A stretch of DNA of 64,000 nucleotides from Candolleomyces eurysporus (taxonomy: Eukaryota; Basidiomycota; Agaricomycetes; Agaricales; Psathyrellaceae), in NCBI GenBank assembly GCA_027579435.1, contig JANBPK010000787.1, positions 20,224 to 84,223 of the forward strand, in the 5' to 3' direction. The position numbers and the translations under genes were made by a program. Below, one piece after another: positions 50,047 through 61,851 of this stretch; position 1 is the first letter of the stretch; every line of letters begins with the position of its first letter. Under the pieces are notes generated by a model. It saw only the letters and a list, made by a program, of their open reading frames with translations, was not told the DNA's origin and made no database searches.

Positions 50047-50599
50047 TTTGACCTTCTGTCACGGAAAACGTGAGCATCTGTAATACGAGCCTTCGAATCG
50101 ACTACAGACCTCGAGCATTCAAGTTGAAAAGTAATAAAGAATGACGGGTCACCACTTTCTGACAGTCAACACGACACCCATTCCGTGACTTAGATGAGGC
50201 CTTAAACTCTCAAACGTCATTTTTTTTCTAACTGTTTCTGTGCAGAATAAAACGTTCCATCCGTCTACAGGCGAGCATCCTCTGTTGCTCAGGTACATCT
50301 ATCTTGCTCGAGGGCGAGCTCCGTTTCTAGTTATGTCAAGAATCGTCGAGCNTTTTTTACTCGAGTCTCGGGTCCATATAGCTCTGATGAACAAATGCGG
50401 GATGCTGCCTACCCAGTTGATACCGTAGGTCACCTACGCAGAATTAATTGTCTGTCTTCTCATCCCTTTCTACTAATGCAGAGTCGCGGTGTGGACATAC
50501 AAGACTGTGCAGACCCCAAGGAATCTAATAACAAGTCACCATCTGGACGGAGGTAATCTGTCTTAGGGAATGATGTTGGGTGCACTCCAGCACCTATTC

Positions 50600-51250
50600 T
50601 CATATGTTCCATGGAAGGCCAGAGAGTTTACGACACCGCCATTCTTGATCAACAGCAGCCCAGATCGAACAGGCGCTCGATAGGGCCCAAAGAGATCCAA
50701 TTCGCACCCTAGACTCGACCCGGTCCAAGAGCTTAGTGCACCGCGACCTCGAAGGGGATGTTAGAGTCCCTTCTCCCATCGCTGCCTCAAGCGGTTCAAC
50801 CGCCTCGGATGAAGATGAAATCCTCTTCAGTACCATTCCGCCAAAAAATCCAAGCACATGTACAAAACCAGGAGTTTTCATCGCGGTGCGCATCTTGACC
50901 ATCGTCGGCGCAGCAACCGCTGTAGGCGTCTTCGGCACACGAAAGAAGTCAGCGACGCCCACGGACAATGATATTGTGCATCTCAAACTCCACGCAAGGC
51001 ACAGGTCTTCCAGGTGATCCAACCTTTGAGATCTTCTCAACGAGTGGACGGCCTTCGACAAACACGGTGCTTCGGACAGAGACAGGACTTCCAAGCTTGG
51101 GCCATGACCCCTCACGCCAACAGTGACCGTGACGGTGTCCAATTCTAGGGCTCCGGCGCAGACTACCCCAGCGCTGCTTGCTGTGACCATAACAGCTTCC
51201 CAGGGTACCCGTTTGTGCCTCTTAACCCACACCAAGACAAGAAATGATTT
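50600..51250 (+). pseudogene. Decayed T-family relic T3
   Basis: Plus-strand sequence resembling T1 and T2 in order: VYDTAILDQQQPRSN (compare GYDVSILSQQQPK in T1), an acidic Ser segment, then KPGVFIAVRILTIVGAATAV followed by GTRKKSATPTDND (compare the T2 TM segment and GGRKKSSTAVSD), then a Ser/Thr-rich stretch. These parts lie in different frames separated by stops (for example after EIQFAP), and the FYKTKK motif and glycine zipper are eroded. It is most likely a pseudogene in inverted orientation to T1/T2. Confidence 0.6.
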
Positions 51251-51461
51251 TTGATGATGATTGTACCAGCGTTTGGTCGACGATATGGTCACTTTCGTGG
51301 CTATACAAAAAGCATGCTCCAACTGCTGCTACATATCGGATCCCATAGACGAGCGCACGTTCGACTAGGAGACGCACTGCACGTAACAGTAACCGTTGCA
51401 GCAGACAACCCTATCTAAAACCGACATCATAGCATCCTCGCAGCGCTGATGAGAGGGGAGA

Positions 51462-51469
51462 TATATAAA
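51462..51469 (+). promoter_or_regulatory. TATA box of gene C1
   Basis: TATATAAA 54 bases upstream of the predicted ATG at 51523, with no other gene between. It supports this start. Confidence 0.55.
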
Positions 51470-51522
51470 CACACTTGGACAGTATTAAGAACACGTTGAA
51501 ACTTTACAACTCCACCAAGGCG

Positions 51523-52633
51523 ATGTCAGCCAGCAGCTTAAACTTGATACCAGCCTGGGTTGCGATCGCTGGCCTTTCTCTTTGCGTCGTCATATCTGCG
51601 ATATCCTGGGCGCTTCTCGTCAGACGTCGTAGGCGGGCGACCGCTCCAAGTGAGTCTGATCCCGACCGTTGGTACCCGCTTTGGTACTAAGCAACATACT
51701 GTCCTTGCATTTGCAGCGCAGCGCATGGGCACGGATACGGGACACACTATCCGACGCAGAGATACGGAGTCAGGCGTCGCGCCGCTAAGATACGAAGACA
51801 GAGAAAGATACCAACAAGTCAACCCCAAAGATCTCGTTTTGTACGATAGCCCTTCCGCCTTTGCCCTCGTCTCCTCCATCCCCGCTGCTCCCTCCGCGTT
51901 CCGGCGTGATGGTGCCTTGACCAGCCTAGCGGCGGGAGACGTGTCCTCGTTGAGCCTCCTTGACAGGATGCAGAAGATTCAACAGTTGGTCAACTTACTC
52001 AATGAACTAATGGCTGCAGCGCCTCCCGGAGGGTACCCATCCGACTCCCTGGAGATGATGAAGATAGCGCAAGCGAGGAAAGATATTGCTGCATTACTAG
52101 AGTCGAAGGGCTCTTCTAGAGAAGGACGAAGACCAGATAGCGAGCTGGGCAGCTCAGCACACCAGGAACCGGGTATACATATCCCGTTGGAATATCCGGC
52201 AGACCAAGGGTCTGACCGAAGCGCCAGAGCGCCTCTTCACGAACGGATGCTCCAAATCCAGCAGCTATTATCCCAACTATATGACCTCACGTCTGTGGAC
52301 GTTCGTGATCCATCGGGGGAGAGACAAGCCGAGGTCAAGCAGATGCAAGCCCAGATTGCAAGCCTGATGGACGACAATTCCACCGTCGTCGACGATAGGT
52401 TGGAGGGATCTAACCGAGGGTCAGTCATGATCCGGTCTCCAGGGCCTGCTCATTTCGGTACATTCGGAAGCGACAGAGTACAGCTTCCGGGGGTGACGTC
52501 AATTTCATTACAGAGCGATGGTTGTGGAGAGGACGGTGCGAGGAAGTCAGGGGAGAAGCTGCCTCCGCCGTATTCTGCTGCAGGCAGCACATCACCAGAC
52601 TGCAGGCAGCACATCATCAGACAGGCGCACTGA
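51523..52633 (+). CDS. Single-TM protein with repeated coiled-coil motifs and PPPY tail, C1
   Basis: Two exons, 51523-51649 and 51717-52633; 347 residues in phase. A short N-terminus (MSASSLNLIPAW), one TM helix (VAIAGLSLCVVISAISWALL), a stop-transfer RRRRR, then a large probably cytosolic part. It contains an internal repeat. First, RMQKIQQLVNLLNEL followed by EMMKIAQARKDIAALLE; second, RMLQIQQLLSQLYDL followed by EVKQMQAQIASLMDD. Both look like heptad-bearing helices. Near the C-terminus, KLPPPYSAAG holds a PPxY motif, which in known systems binds WW domains such as those of Rsp5/Nedd4 ubiquitin ligases. Close paralogue of C3 (61852-63110, opposite strand) and of relic C2. Specific role unknown. 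Confidence 0.72.
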
Positions 52634-53251
52634 AATGCTGTCACCGTTCGTTGAGACCTTGGTGACTCAGTAGCACTTGTCCAATTCTTTAGAATGTAAT
52701 GGAAGCTCTTGGTGGAATATTTCGCCTCGAGAGCGGGAGGACAACAGAAGAATACTACGAGAAGGAAATTTAAACTTTTAAAGTGCGTGGGTGGCTATCT
52801 CCCCGGCAACCGAAGGGTTGCCGACTCTACATAGAAGTCTCACACCGAAGCGCCAGACGGCAACTCGGAAATGGCACTTGACATCTGCCAAATTGCGCAA
52901 GATTTTCCGACACTTCGACCGAGCGCATCTAAAACTGTCATATCCCTTCAGAGGAGAAGAGGACACTTTCAACAACTCCCCTCGAAGGATGAAGCTAGCC
53001 GCTGATTATGTCCGTGGGTCCACTTTCAGGGAAGCCTTAGGCAGCTCCGAACAAGTTTGCTGTCAATGTGCTAAATTCAAGATTCAAGAATCTATTAACG
53101 TTCCGCATTCTCCGCTGGCAACTGAAACTTGACAACCCAATTCACTTCTCGGCTTCCTTTGGAATGTTGAACCTTTACATATACCATGCACTTCTAGGTG
53201 TGCAAGTTCCCTCACCACCCATCTGGGAACCAACGTTGAAGACGAGTGCCT

Positions 53252-55065
53252 ATGTCTGAGGCTGTTGAAGGCGTCGTTCCGATTGGGTTTGCGCCCACTC
53301 TCGTTAAGGTGAGATCGTGGCATTGCAACCCTATCCTTGCGGCACGCTTACACCTAGCAGTATATGGCCGGTACATATGCACCGTCTCCGCGACGTTCGA
53401 CTTCGCGAACTGTGATCTGACCTGTCTCTCAATCCCCCAGTTGCTAGTTTGACTTTACTGGTAAGCCTACTCCTCCGAACTGTGGTTCATCAACGTGTAT
53501 CGCTCAAGCTTCAATAGGTCTGCGACTACCTTTACACCTTAGAACTGGAGGTTAGACTTTACCTTGATTTATTTCTCGAGACAATCTCACTAGGAATTGG
53601 CCCATTGCAGGTCTCCCTTGTCTGGCCGAAAAAATGGAACATAGCCAAGGTCATTTTCCTCTTCGCACGGTATTCGCCTTTCATCGATGTACCAATGGTG
53701 TTCATTTGTGCGTACCTCTTCTTCCTTTCCATCAAAGATCCGATTTGATTCTTTTTGAAAAATTCTAGTTTATTTCAACGCGAGCAGATCCCTTGAGGTG
53801 TGTTTCTTCGCGCCGACCGCCTTTGTGGCTACTCACGAACTAGATACTCCAAGTTCTTTACCCAAGTCTGTAGACGACTCGATCAGGCCAACATTTGTAT
53901 GTCCACGGAGCCTACCGCCCCATCTACTCTCCACTTTCAACAGAACTCTGCGCACTGACTTGTGCTCTCTAGGGTTAGTAAGCATCGGGATTTTGTCGAC
54001 AGAGGCCATTCTCGTTATTCGAACGCACGGGCTTGTGGGTGGAACACGAAACTTTCTGATCTATCTGATCGTCCAATGTGTGGTATGTCCATTTCTCAAT
54101 ACGGTTCAAGGTATGAGCTCAATGCAGTTTCTACGCCGCGCTCTAGCTTCTATGCTTTGCTGTGATTGCCATCCTCGGTATTTCCAGCCGGGCCTGGACC
54201 TGTAAGCTCACGTTTAGAGGCCCATTGCCATTGTCTACTACTATCTCTCTTTCTTACACCTATCATAGATGTTCCGCCACCCATATGGAGCCACGGTTGC
54301 CGGCTTGCTCGGACGCCCCCAAACGGCCGTCTAATATTCCTTGCGATTGTTGCGCTACTCATTCATGAGACTAGTGCGTGATTCGGGCCACGAGTCCCTT
54401 CGAAATTTGGTACTGATTCTAGAACTCAAGTCGTAATGGTTATCACGCTTTATGTCGGATGGACAAAATATCGCAAACAGCAACGCACTCCCTTAATCAG
54501 GATTTTGTATCGCGATGGGACTCTTTATTTCGTTCTTATTTTCAGTAAGTACATGCCTTGGTTTCTGACACTCACCTCGGGTCACTGACGAGCGTGGTAT
54601 CATGTCGTCTTGACATCCAGTGGTTTCGTTAGCGGGTATCATTAACATCAAGGCAAACACTGTGCGCTCGATCTTCGGTCACCCTCTACAGGAGCTCTTC
54701 TAACATCCCCGAATATATAGCAAGAGAATACCGGCCNTTTTTTCACTGTAAGCTTTACTTCATCCTTTGCTTATTTGGCTCCATTTCTAGGCACTTATAC
54801 CAGTTTCTCATTGAACCGTTTCTTTTTTTCTCATTGCCACAGCTTCCAACGCGTCATGCACAGCGTCCTCTCAACGCGAATCATCCTCCAGGCTCGAAAG
54901 GCTGCCTCAAGCACTGAAGACCAGCCTATCGAAGGAATCCCGCTATCGTTCACGACGACAGAAGGGACAGATATACCCAAAATGATGACAACAGAAGAGG
55001 AAGGAGGAGAGAGCCGATATCCGTCTGTTGTGGTAATTTCACCAAAGCACAACGAGAACGTATAA
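53252..55065 (+). CDS. DUF6533-like 7TM membrane protein, copy D3
   Basis: Exon 1 (MSEAVEGVVPIGFAPTLVK, 53252-53308), a 10-base exon at 53361-53370 (TATATGGCCG), a 20-base exon at 53441-53460 and a 33-base exon give YMAVASLTLL then VCDYLYTLELE. Exon 5 (53611-53707) encodes VSLVWPKKWNIAKVIFLFAR and PFIDVPMVF. Further exons give FYFNASRSLE, the CRRLDQANI loop, STEAILVIRTHGLVGGTRNF, VVMVITLYVGWTKYRKQQ and TPLIRILYRDGTLYF. The last exon carries FQRVMHSVLSTRIILQARKA and an acidic Glu/Thr-rich tail. Without the 10-base exon the next exon is out of frame, so it is required. An N at 54737 precedes a T run in a region of uncertain splicing. Function unknown. Confidence 0.72.
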
Positions 55066-55248
55066 TTATGAGTTTTTATAGAGCGAGTTTCACTACCATA
55101 GAGACTGTAGTTGGACAGGATTTTAATGAATGGTGTTGAGATAGGATAGTATTAACTAATTGGTCCTCGGCACTCTCTGCTGCTTTCAAACTTCACACAC
55201 ATACCCATGCACCGCTGCGCGTGCTCCCTTACTACCCAACTTGGAGCC

Positions 55249-55560
55249 ATGGAAAGAGGCGTGTTGACTCGCAATCCCTGTCCAGTCTTCTCTCAACACT
55301 ATGGTTCCAATCGGGTACGCGCCAAGGCGATATGATCGTCGGTATTGCTGATGACCCCTGCACCGTTTGCCTACCCCTAGGCAGTATAGAGCTGGTAAGT
55401 TTTTCGCTGGAATGCCCAACAATAGAAACTGTGATCTGAGGCCGCCTCGATCCTGCAGTGGTTAACTTGGCTTTGTTCGTGAGTTCCCTGCATTAATGCA
55501 ATCCTCAGCCAGTATAGCTCAAGGCATCTAATATATCTGTGACTATTGTGGCATTGCTTA
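55249..55560 (+). pseudogene. 5' fragment of a DUF6533-like gene
   Basis: Resembles the first four exons of D5. TTGGAGCCATGGAA marks the start (55249), and relics follow of the ATCGGGTA...GCC exon end, of the 20-base exon (TGGTTAACTTGGCTTTGTTC with its GTGAGT donor) and of the CTGTGACTAT exon. Frames are broken early, and everything after exon 4 is missing. Its upstream sequence also matches the D5 upstream region. It is a truncated by-product of tandem duplication. Confidence 0.65.
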
Positions 55561-55734
55561 AAGAATAGATGGGAGGAAAGTTAATTAATCATTGCATAGG
55601 ACATACGCTGGGTCAGCGCCGTCCTGAATTCGTCAGCCAGAGGTAGAGTATCGAAAAGATATACAGAACCAGCTTGAAAGGTATTTAGAAATACTCACCG
55701 GTAGAGAGCGAGGTTGGCGTGTTGCTGAGAACCG

Positions 55735-56180
55735 CAGACCAAGAATCGGGTATACGCATCCAATCGGAATGGCGCCCCCTGATATGAACGAGTACGCCAA
55801 AATCCAGCAAATTCCTATCGCGAATGAACGGTCTCATGTCACCGACGTTCATAATGGAACGAGACACAAGTCAAGGTCAAGGAGATACAAGCAGAGAATG
55901 CAAGCCTGACGGGCGACAGCTGAGCATCAGTAATGGGACCGTCGCCGACACTAGGTTGGAGGCGTCCAGCTGAGCACCAGTTACTTATCTAGTTTCCAAA
56001 CCTTGCTCATTTCGGTGCATCCTGAAGTGACAGAGTACAGCATCCTAGCTTCGATTTCATGATTTGAATGAGGTAGTGGAGAGGAAAGGCGCAACGTGAA
56101 TAGGGCTAGCTGCCGCTAACATACTCCGCTGTGGTCGGCACAAGCGCACCGAAGATGCTGCTATGGTTGGTCGAGTCCTT
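55735..56180 (+). pseudogene. Decayed 3' half of a C-family gene (C2)
   Basis: Matches the C1 region at about 52165-52620. GAATCGGGTATACGCATCC corresponds to GAACCGGGTATACATATCC in C1, then GACACTAGGTTGGAGGCGTC, CTTGCTCATTTCGGTGCATC and the TACTCCGCTGTGGTCGGCAC end. Stops and indels interrupt every frame, and the TM exon and first coiled-coil repeat are absent. The flanking sequence continues to match into the promoter of the following D gene. Confidence 0.7.
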
Positions 56181-56791
56181 GTGGTTAGTGTAGTTCTGAG
56201 ACGATTCTTCGGAATACGATGAAAACTCGTTGGAATATTTCGCTGCGAGATCGGGAGGAACGTTTGAGGGACACGATCGTGCGGGAAATTTAAAGTTTAA
56301 ACTTAAAGTGTGTGGGCTAGGCCCTCGGCAACCAGATGTCCGCCGACTTGAAGAGCTTCACAGATATTGGCGCCGAAGCCGCCGGCGCAAATTTTCCTTC
56401 CCATGAAACGATGTCTGTCAACTTGGGCAATATTTTTCGACACTCTGATCGAGCACGTCTCGAACTGTCAAATCCTTTCGAAGAAGAGGCCATTTTCAAT
56501 CGTTCGTTTCGAAGGAAGGAGCTGCTCAGGAGGATGCCTGGCTCAGCCTGGGTCCTCCAGGGAATACAGACCTCCGAACAAGTTTGCTGTCATTGCCGTT
56601 GATTGGACTGAATACAAATATATTGGCGTACTGTCGACTGGGAACCGAAGCTTAAAACCGTCCTGACAAACTCAATTTACTCGGCTTCCTTTGGACCTTT
56701 AAGCCTTTCAACGTACCCATGCACCTCAACGTGTGCATGTTCCCCCACCACTCAGCTAGGAGCTAACGTCGACGTCGAAGGAGGAGTTACT

Positions 56792-58530
56792 ATGTCTGAG
56801 GCTGTCGTGGGTATTCCGATTGGTTTTGCCCCGCCTCTCATGAAGGTGAGATCACGACATGGTCACTTGCCACACATACTTACGTCCAACAGTGTATGTC
56901 CGGTACGCCCTTTCACTGGGATGTTCGACTCCGCAAGCTGTAACCTGCATTGCTTTTCCAGTTGTTGGTTTGACTTTGTTGGTGAGTTCACTGGGCCTAC
57001 ACAATCAGCGTGTATAGATCACATTTTAATAGGTCTGTGACTATCTGCACACCCTGGAGTTGGAGGTAAGCTTTTGCCGGGCCCACCGCTGGCGACAACA
57101 TTTCTTATCATCAAGCCAGGTCTCCCTTATTTGGTCGCGAAGATGGAACATGGTCAAGATCATTTTCTTTTATGCGCGGTATTCGCCTTTCGTTGACGTC
57201 CCTTTGGTATTTGTTTGTGAGTTTCTCCCCGCTCTTCTCCCTGGAAGATTCGACCTGAGCTTCCCAAATTAAAGTTCAATTCAACACGAGTAGATCCCTC
57301 GAGGTTCGCTTCTTCGTGCTAATTTCTTTTGTCTCCTCACGGACTATTTATCTGTCCAGTTCTACACTCAATACTGTCGACAACTCGACCGGGCCACTAT
57401 TTGTACGTCCGCCGAGTCCACCGCCCCAATTCCTCTCTGCCTCTCACTACGCACCGAAACTGACTTTTGACTCCGTCTCAAGGGCTAATTACCATCGGGA
57501 TCTTGTCGACAGAGGCCGTCCTCGTTATTCGGACTCACGGACTGGTCGGTGGTACGCGAAAGTATCTGATTTACTTGATAACTCAATATGCGGTACGTCC
57601 GCTTCCAAACTCTCCTGGTCAGGAAGTAATGTTAACATCTCGCTGGTCTCACGACAGCTTCTATGCCTCACTGTATCTGTCGTCATTGGTGTTTCCACTT
57701 CTTTCTGGATCTGTAAGTTCGAGATTACGTCTCATTATCTTGAAGATGAATATCTGCTCATACTATCCGGTTTTCTTTCCTCATAATAGATAATCCACCA
57801 CCGAGCTGGGATTATGGTTGTCAATCCGCGCAGACGCCTGGATATGGTCGTTTGGCATTCCTTGGGTTCATCTTGTTACTAATTCATGAAATTAGTGAGT
57901 TGCGTCCTTCTATGTACGCGCTTGATACTGATTTGGGACCCTCCAGTCGTTATGGCCATCACGCTCCATGCCGGATGGACAAAATATCGCGATCAGCAAC
58001 GCACTCCGTTAATTAGGATTTTGTATCGCGATGGGACTATTTATTTCATTCTGACTTCCTGTGAGTGAATACCTTGGTTCCTGGCATCCAATCGCATGGC
58101 TTATGAGGATGATTCTGTCTCGCAATTAGTGATTTCTCTAGCGAGTATCATCAATAGCGTCACCAACTCTGTACGTCCAATTTGCAAAGACCCTAACTCT
58201 CGCAGGCACCTTGCTAATGATATCAAAAATTCTCTAGCAAGAGAATACGGCTCTCCTTGCAGTGTAAGTTCTTCATTAGCGCTCGTGCGACACGTCGCTG
58301 ACCTTATTGCTGCCGTCCACAGTTTTCAACGTGTCGTGCACAGCATTCTTTCGACACGAATTATCCTCCAGGCTCGTAAAGCGGCTTTTAGTACCGAAGA
58401 AGACCCTATCGGAGGGCTCCCGCTGTCCGCTCTCAATCGTTTGGAAGAAACAACGCAATTGACGACGACGACTACAAAGGGGGAGGAAGAGGATACGTAT
58501 CAGTCTGCTGCGCTGAATTCACACAGTTAA
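56792..58530 (+). CDS. DUF6533-like 7TM membrane protein, copy D4
   Basis: Exon 1 MSEAVVGIPIGFAPPLMK, a 10-base exon at 56893-56902 (TGTATGTCCG), a 20-base exon at 56962-56981 and VCDYLHTLELE. Joined, these read CMSVVGLTLL then VCDYLHTLELE. Next come VSLIWSRRWNMVKIIFFYAR, PFVDVPLVFV, the CRQLDRATI loop, LSTEAVLVIRTHGLVGGTRK, an exon with DNPPPSWDYGCQSAQTPGYG and HEI, VVMAITLHAGWTKYRDQQ, TPLIRILYRDGTIYF, and a last exon with FQRVVHSILSTRIILQARKA and a Thr/Glu-rich tail. It is the copy in unit B and the nearest relative of D3. No frame break seen. Function unknown. Confidence 0.73.
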
Positions 58531-58757
58531 AACAACAGCATGTGATCTTGGGTTTTCGTTGAGTGAATCTGTGTGCTATATTATAGTTGAAAGGGATCCT
58601 AATGTACGGTATTGAGATAGGGGTAATCTTGACTGGATTGGTCTTCGGCACTCTCCGCTGGCAACTGAAACCTGTCTCGATAACCTCCTGTCAACCTTTA
58701 CATGCATACCGCTACACGTCTGCTTGTGCAAATTTCCTTAATACCCAGTTTGGAGCC

Positions 58758-60522
58758 ATGGAAGGAGGAGTGTTCGATAACTCTGTGGAGTCTCTCGACA
58801 CCACGGCTCCAACTGGGTATGCAACGACTGCCGTCAAGGTGAGCTTGCATTATAATCAGNTTTTTTGCCGCTAATCCTTGCGGTATTTACTGTAGTTCAT
58901 GGCCGGTAATGTTCTTTCGCTGAGAATTTCGACCTCGAAAGCTGTGACCTGACATTGCCTCGATCCCCCAGTTGTCAGTTTGACGTTGTTCGTGAGTCCT
59001 GCACCAAGTCGGTCCCTCGGTTTGTATCGCTCACGGCTTCTCATAGGTTTGTGACTATCTGTACACCCTTGACCTGGAGGTCTCTTGCCTGTCTTCTTCC
59101 TGTAGAAGGTTTTGATTGAACCTCAATCCAGGTCGCTCTCATCTGGCCGAGAAGATGGAACCTCGTCAAATTCCTTTACTTCTGGGCTCGGTACTCACCC
59201 TTTATTGATGTACCCATGGTATTTGTTTGTGAGTAATCCCTTGTCCCTTCACTCGTGCCCCTCGGTCTCAATATGAAATCCAGTCTATTTCAACACGAGT
59301 ACATCCCTCAAGGTAGGTGCGCTTCTTCGTGACGATTCTATTTCGATACCGCTCACGAAATATTGTCATTCAAGTTCCTTATCGAAGATTGTAAGCGAAT
59401 CGATCAGGCCAATGCTTGTACGTTGAGCTCGTTCATCTCCACTTTATTAATCATGCTTGGAATCCGGTTTTGATAACAAATGCCGTCTGAAGGGTTAATC
59501 ACTACCGGAATAATATCGACCGAGGCCATCCTCGTCATTCGAACCTACGGAATAGTCGGCGGTTCACGAAAGTTCTTGATTTACCTGGTTACTCAATTTA
59601 CAGTATGTCTCGAACTATTCGCTTGACTATGCCATCCGAGTAGCTTAGGAAGGAACACAACTGACTTATGGCATCCAACAGCTTCTATGCTGCGTTACTT
59701 TTGTCATCCTTGGCATTTCCCTCCCGTCTTGGATCTGTAAGTCCACGTCAACACCCATCACCTCACCGACGGTTCACGACTGATCATTTCCCCTCGCACT
59801 AGACGGACCACCGCCGACTGGGTACACTGGCTGCTTCCTTTGGAGCACGCCCGGAGTGGGACATCTACTATTCATTACATTCATCATCATCGTCGTCCAT
59901 GAGATTAGTGAGTGTCCTGATCATGAGCCCCCTCCGAAGTGTTGATACTAGCTCGAGGCTTCGAGTTCTTATGGCCATCACACTTTTCGTCGGATGGAGA
60001 AAATACCGGGGTCAGCACCGTACTCCTTTGATCTGGATCTTGTATCGCGACGGGACACNTTTTTTTTTGTCCTCACAGCCGGTGAGTGAGCATGTTGACT
60101 ATTAGGTTGTAATCCACGTTTACAATACTACGGTGAAGCGGTCTCGCTAGCGAACATCATCAACATTGTCGCAAACTCTGTACGGCCCGATTTCGAATAT
60201 TTTCCCCCTCCAAATATTCTCTAATCCAGTTTTAATAGCAAGGAGCAGTAGGACTTTTTACGGTGTAAGTGCTTCAATTGACATGCGAAGCAATTGCTCA
60301 TCCAGCTGTGGTCACAGGTTCCAGCGCGTCGTACACAGCATCCTCTGCACGCGTATTATTCTCCAAGTTCGCAAAGTAGCTTCGGAAGAAAGGCCTATTG
60401 AATTCCAACTAACGGATATCAGTTCCTCGACGGCTAGGGCAACGCAAATATCGACCGAAGCCGAGGGGTCGGGGTGTCATCAGTCAGTTGGCACAACTCG
60501 AATCCAAAACGAGAACGCATGA
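58758..60522 (+). CDS. DUF6533-like 7TM membrane protein, copy D5
   Basis: Exon 1 (MEGGVFDNSVESLDTTAPTG...) has a different leader from D3/D4. Then follow the 10-base exon at 58896-58905 (TTCATGGCCG), the 20-base exon at 58972-58991 and VCDYLYTLDLE. Later exons encode WPRRWNLVKFLYFWARYSPF, the CKRIDQANA loop, WLITTGIISTEAILVIRTYG, LLCCVTFVILGISLPSWI, YGPPPTGYTGCFLWSTPGVG, VHEI, ILMAITLFVGWRKYRGQHRT, LIWILYRDGT, VSLANIINIVANS and FQRVVHSILCTRIILQVRKV. About 320-340 residues. Ns before T runs at 58860 (intron) and 60059 (coding) look like homopolymer artefacts; at 60059 the exact residues FF(F)VL are uncertain. Third gene in the same-strand array after D3 and D4. Confidence 0.73.
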
Positions 60523-61851
60523 CTATCATTATATAGTACATAGTAAAGCGCTGCGGGCAGCTTAGTTTGGGATACCAGAATGATAGAAAATCAGACGCGA
60601 TAGGGATTTCTATGAGGGTAAGATGCACTGTCTTGAATAGCCCCGCCATCCTACGAGTCAACAGCCCGGTATAGTAGCGATAGGGTCGCCCCTCTTCTCT
60701 CTACCGTGAATACGCTCCCTTCCGCCGGCCTTCGCCAAACTTGTCGAGGTTCCCGGTGTTTTGAATTTGCCATTCTCCCAAGGTGACGCACTCTTCCTCA
60801 GAGAGACCGAGTAAACAAATTCTGGGAAGCCGGGCGCCGCTGCCTGAATCTGATACGGTCATGGAGGTGGGTTACTTAGGTAGGAGAGTTGAATGCCAGC
60901 GAAGTCTCGGATGGAGAAAGCACGAAAACGAAAGGTAACTTGTAGGAGAGTAGAGTACTGATCTTCTCTGACGGCCAGAGCATATGACCTCATGGGATCC
61001 AACGTACTGACGTACTCTCCAGCTTCCTGCTGTTAAGACGGAGCCATTATTAGAGAGTACCAGGCTGTGCGGCGGGTCTAGACGTATTCAGATATAGATT
61101 CGACCTTTGAGAGGAGTTAGCGGCTCAATTCAAGTGTCAAGACTGCACATTTGTACTCAATTGACGTGCTGCACGCCCTCGCGAACGAGACGGGTCATCT
61201 AGCACAAGTCGCTTTGGGTGACATTTGTACTTTTGCTCTCTCTAACAGCCACCAGAAAGCGGTGCCATACTCTGCTTCATGTTGGCTCTCCTTCGGGAGA
61301 TTGTACAAGGCCAGGGAATGAAACTAAAACCGGTTGCGGCGCTCGACTCTGGCGCTAACCGCCACCGTCAATGTGGCTATGCTTCGGCCGGCCTCGATTC
61401 CGGAGCCTGCCGTTTTCACCTTCGATTCATCAAAACTTGGTTCTGATCCACCACGACGACTTTTGAAAAACCTTCGACTGGGCTTCTACCACAGCTTTCG
61501 AGAGCTGGCATCCCTGAGTCGCACAAACCCTAAACCTCGCTCGAGTTCCGACCGAGGGCGACATCGCCAAAGTCAAGTATGCTGCAAATGACGAGGTATC
61601 CGAGGGAAGAGGGGTTGGTGGCACGGGTCGAAGTTTAAAATACATGATTGTTATCTTATTCAGTGAGCACCTTCGTAGGATACTAATACGCTGCAGGCAG
61701 CCTAATCGAAGACGTCGGACTACGGGACTCTTGGGCCAGGCCTGCTTAAGGATTCGCTAAATCGAATGACTGCCCAACTGTCACAGAACCTGTTTCTGCC
61801 ATCAAGCAAGGTCTTTAATTTGACGTGAATTTACTATCCAACATGTACCAA
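60523..61851. other. 1.3 kb without a recognised gene
   Basis: Lies between the D5 and C3 stops (convergent genes). Short open stretches only (for example plus 61334-61591), without domain or splice support. Confidence 0.5.

Larger units (their letters stand above)
52140..58540. repeat. Tandem duplication: C-gene 3' half plus DUF6533-like gene, two units
   Basis: Unit A runs from inside C1 (about 52140) through D3 to about 55240. Unit B runs from relic C2 (about 55735) through D4 to about 58540. The match includes C coding sequence, the intergenic region with a GGAAATTTAAA run followed by AGTG (52770 and 56286), the D promoter, and the D gene. Between them lies a partial D-type fragment (55249-55560) that matches the start region of D5 instead, so the history involved at least two events. 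Confidence 0.72.

Noticed and set aside
50600..51322. Minus-strand 240-codon open frame
   Set aside because: No recognisable domain; the plus strand here matches the T family, so this is antisense to a relic.
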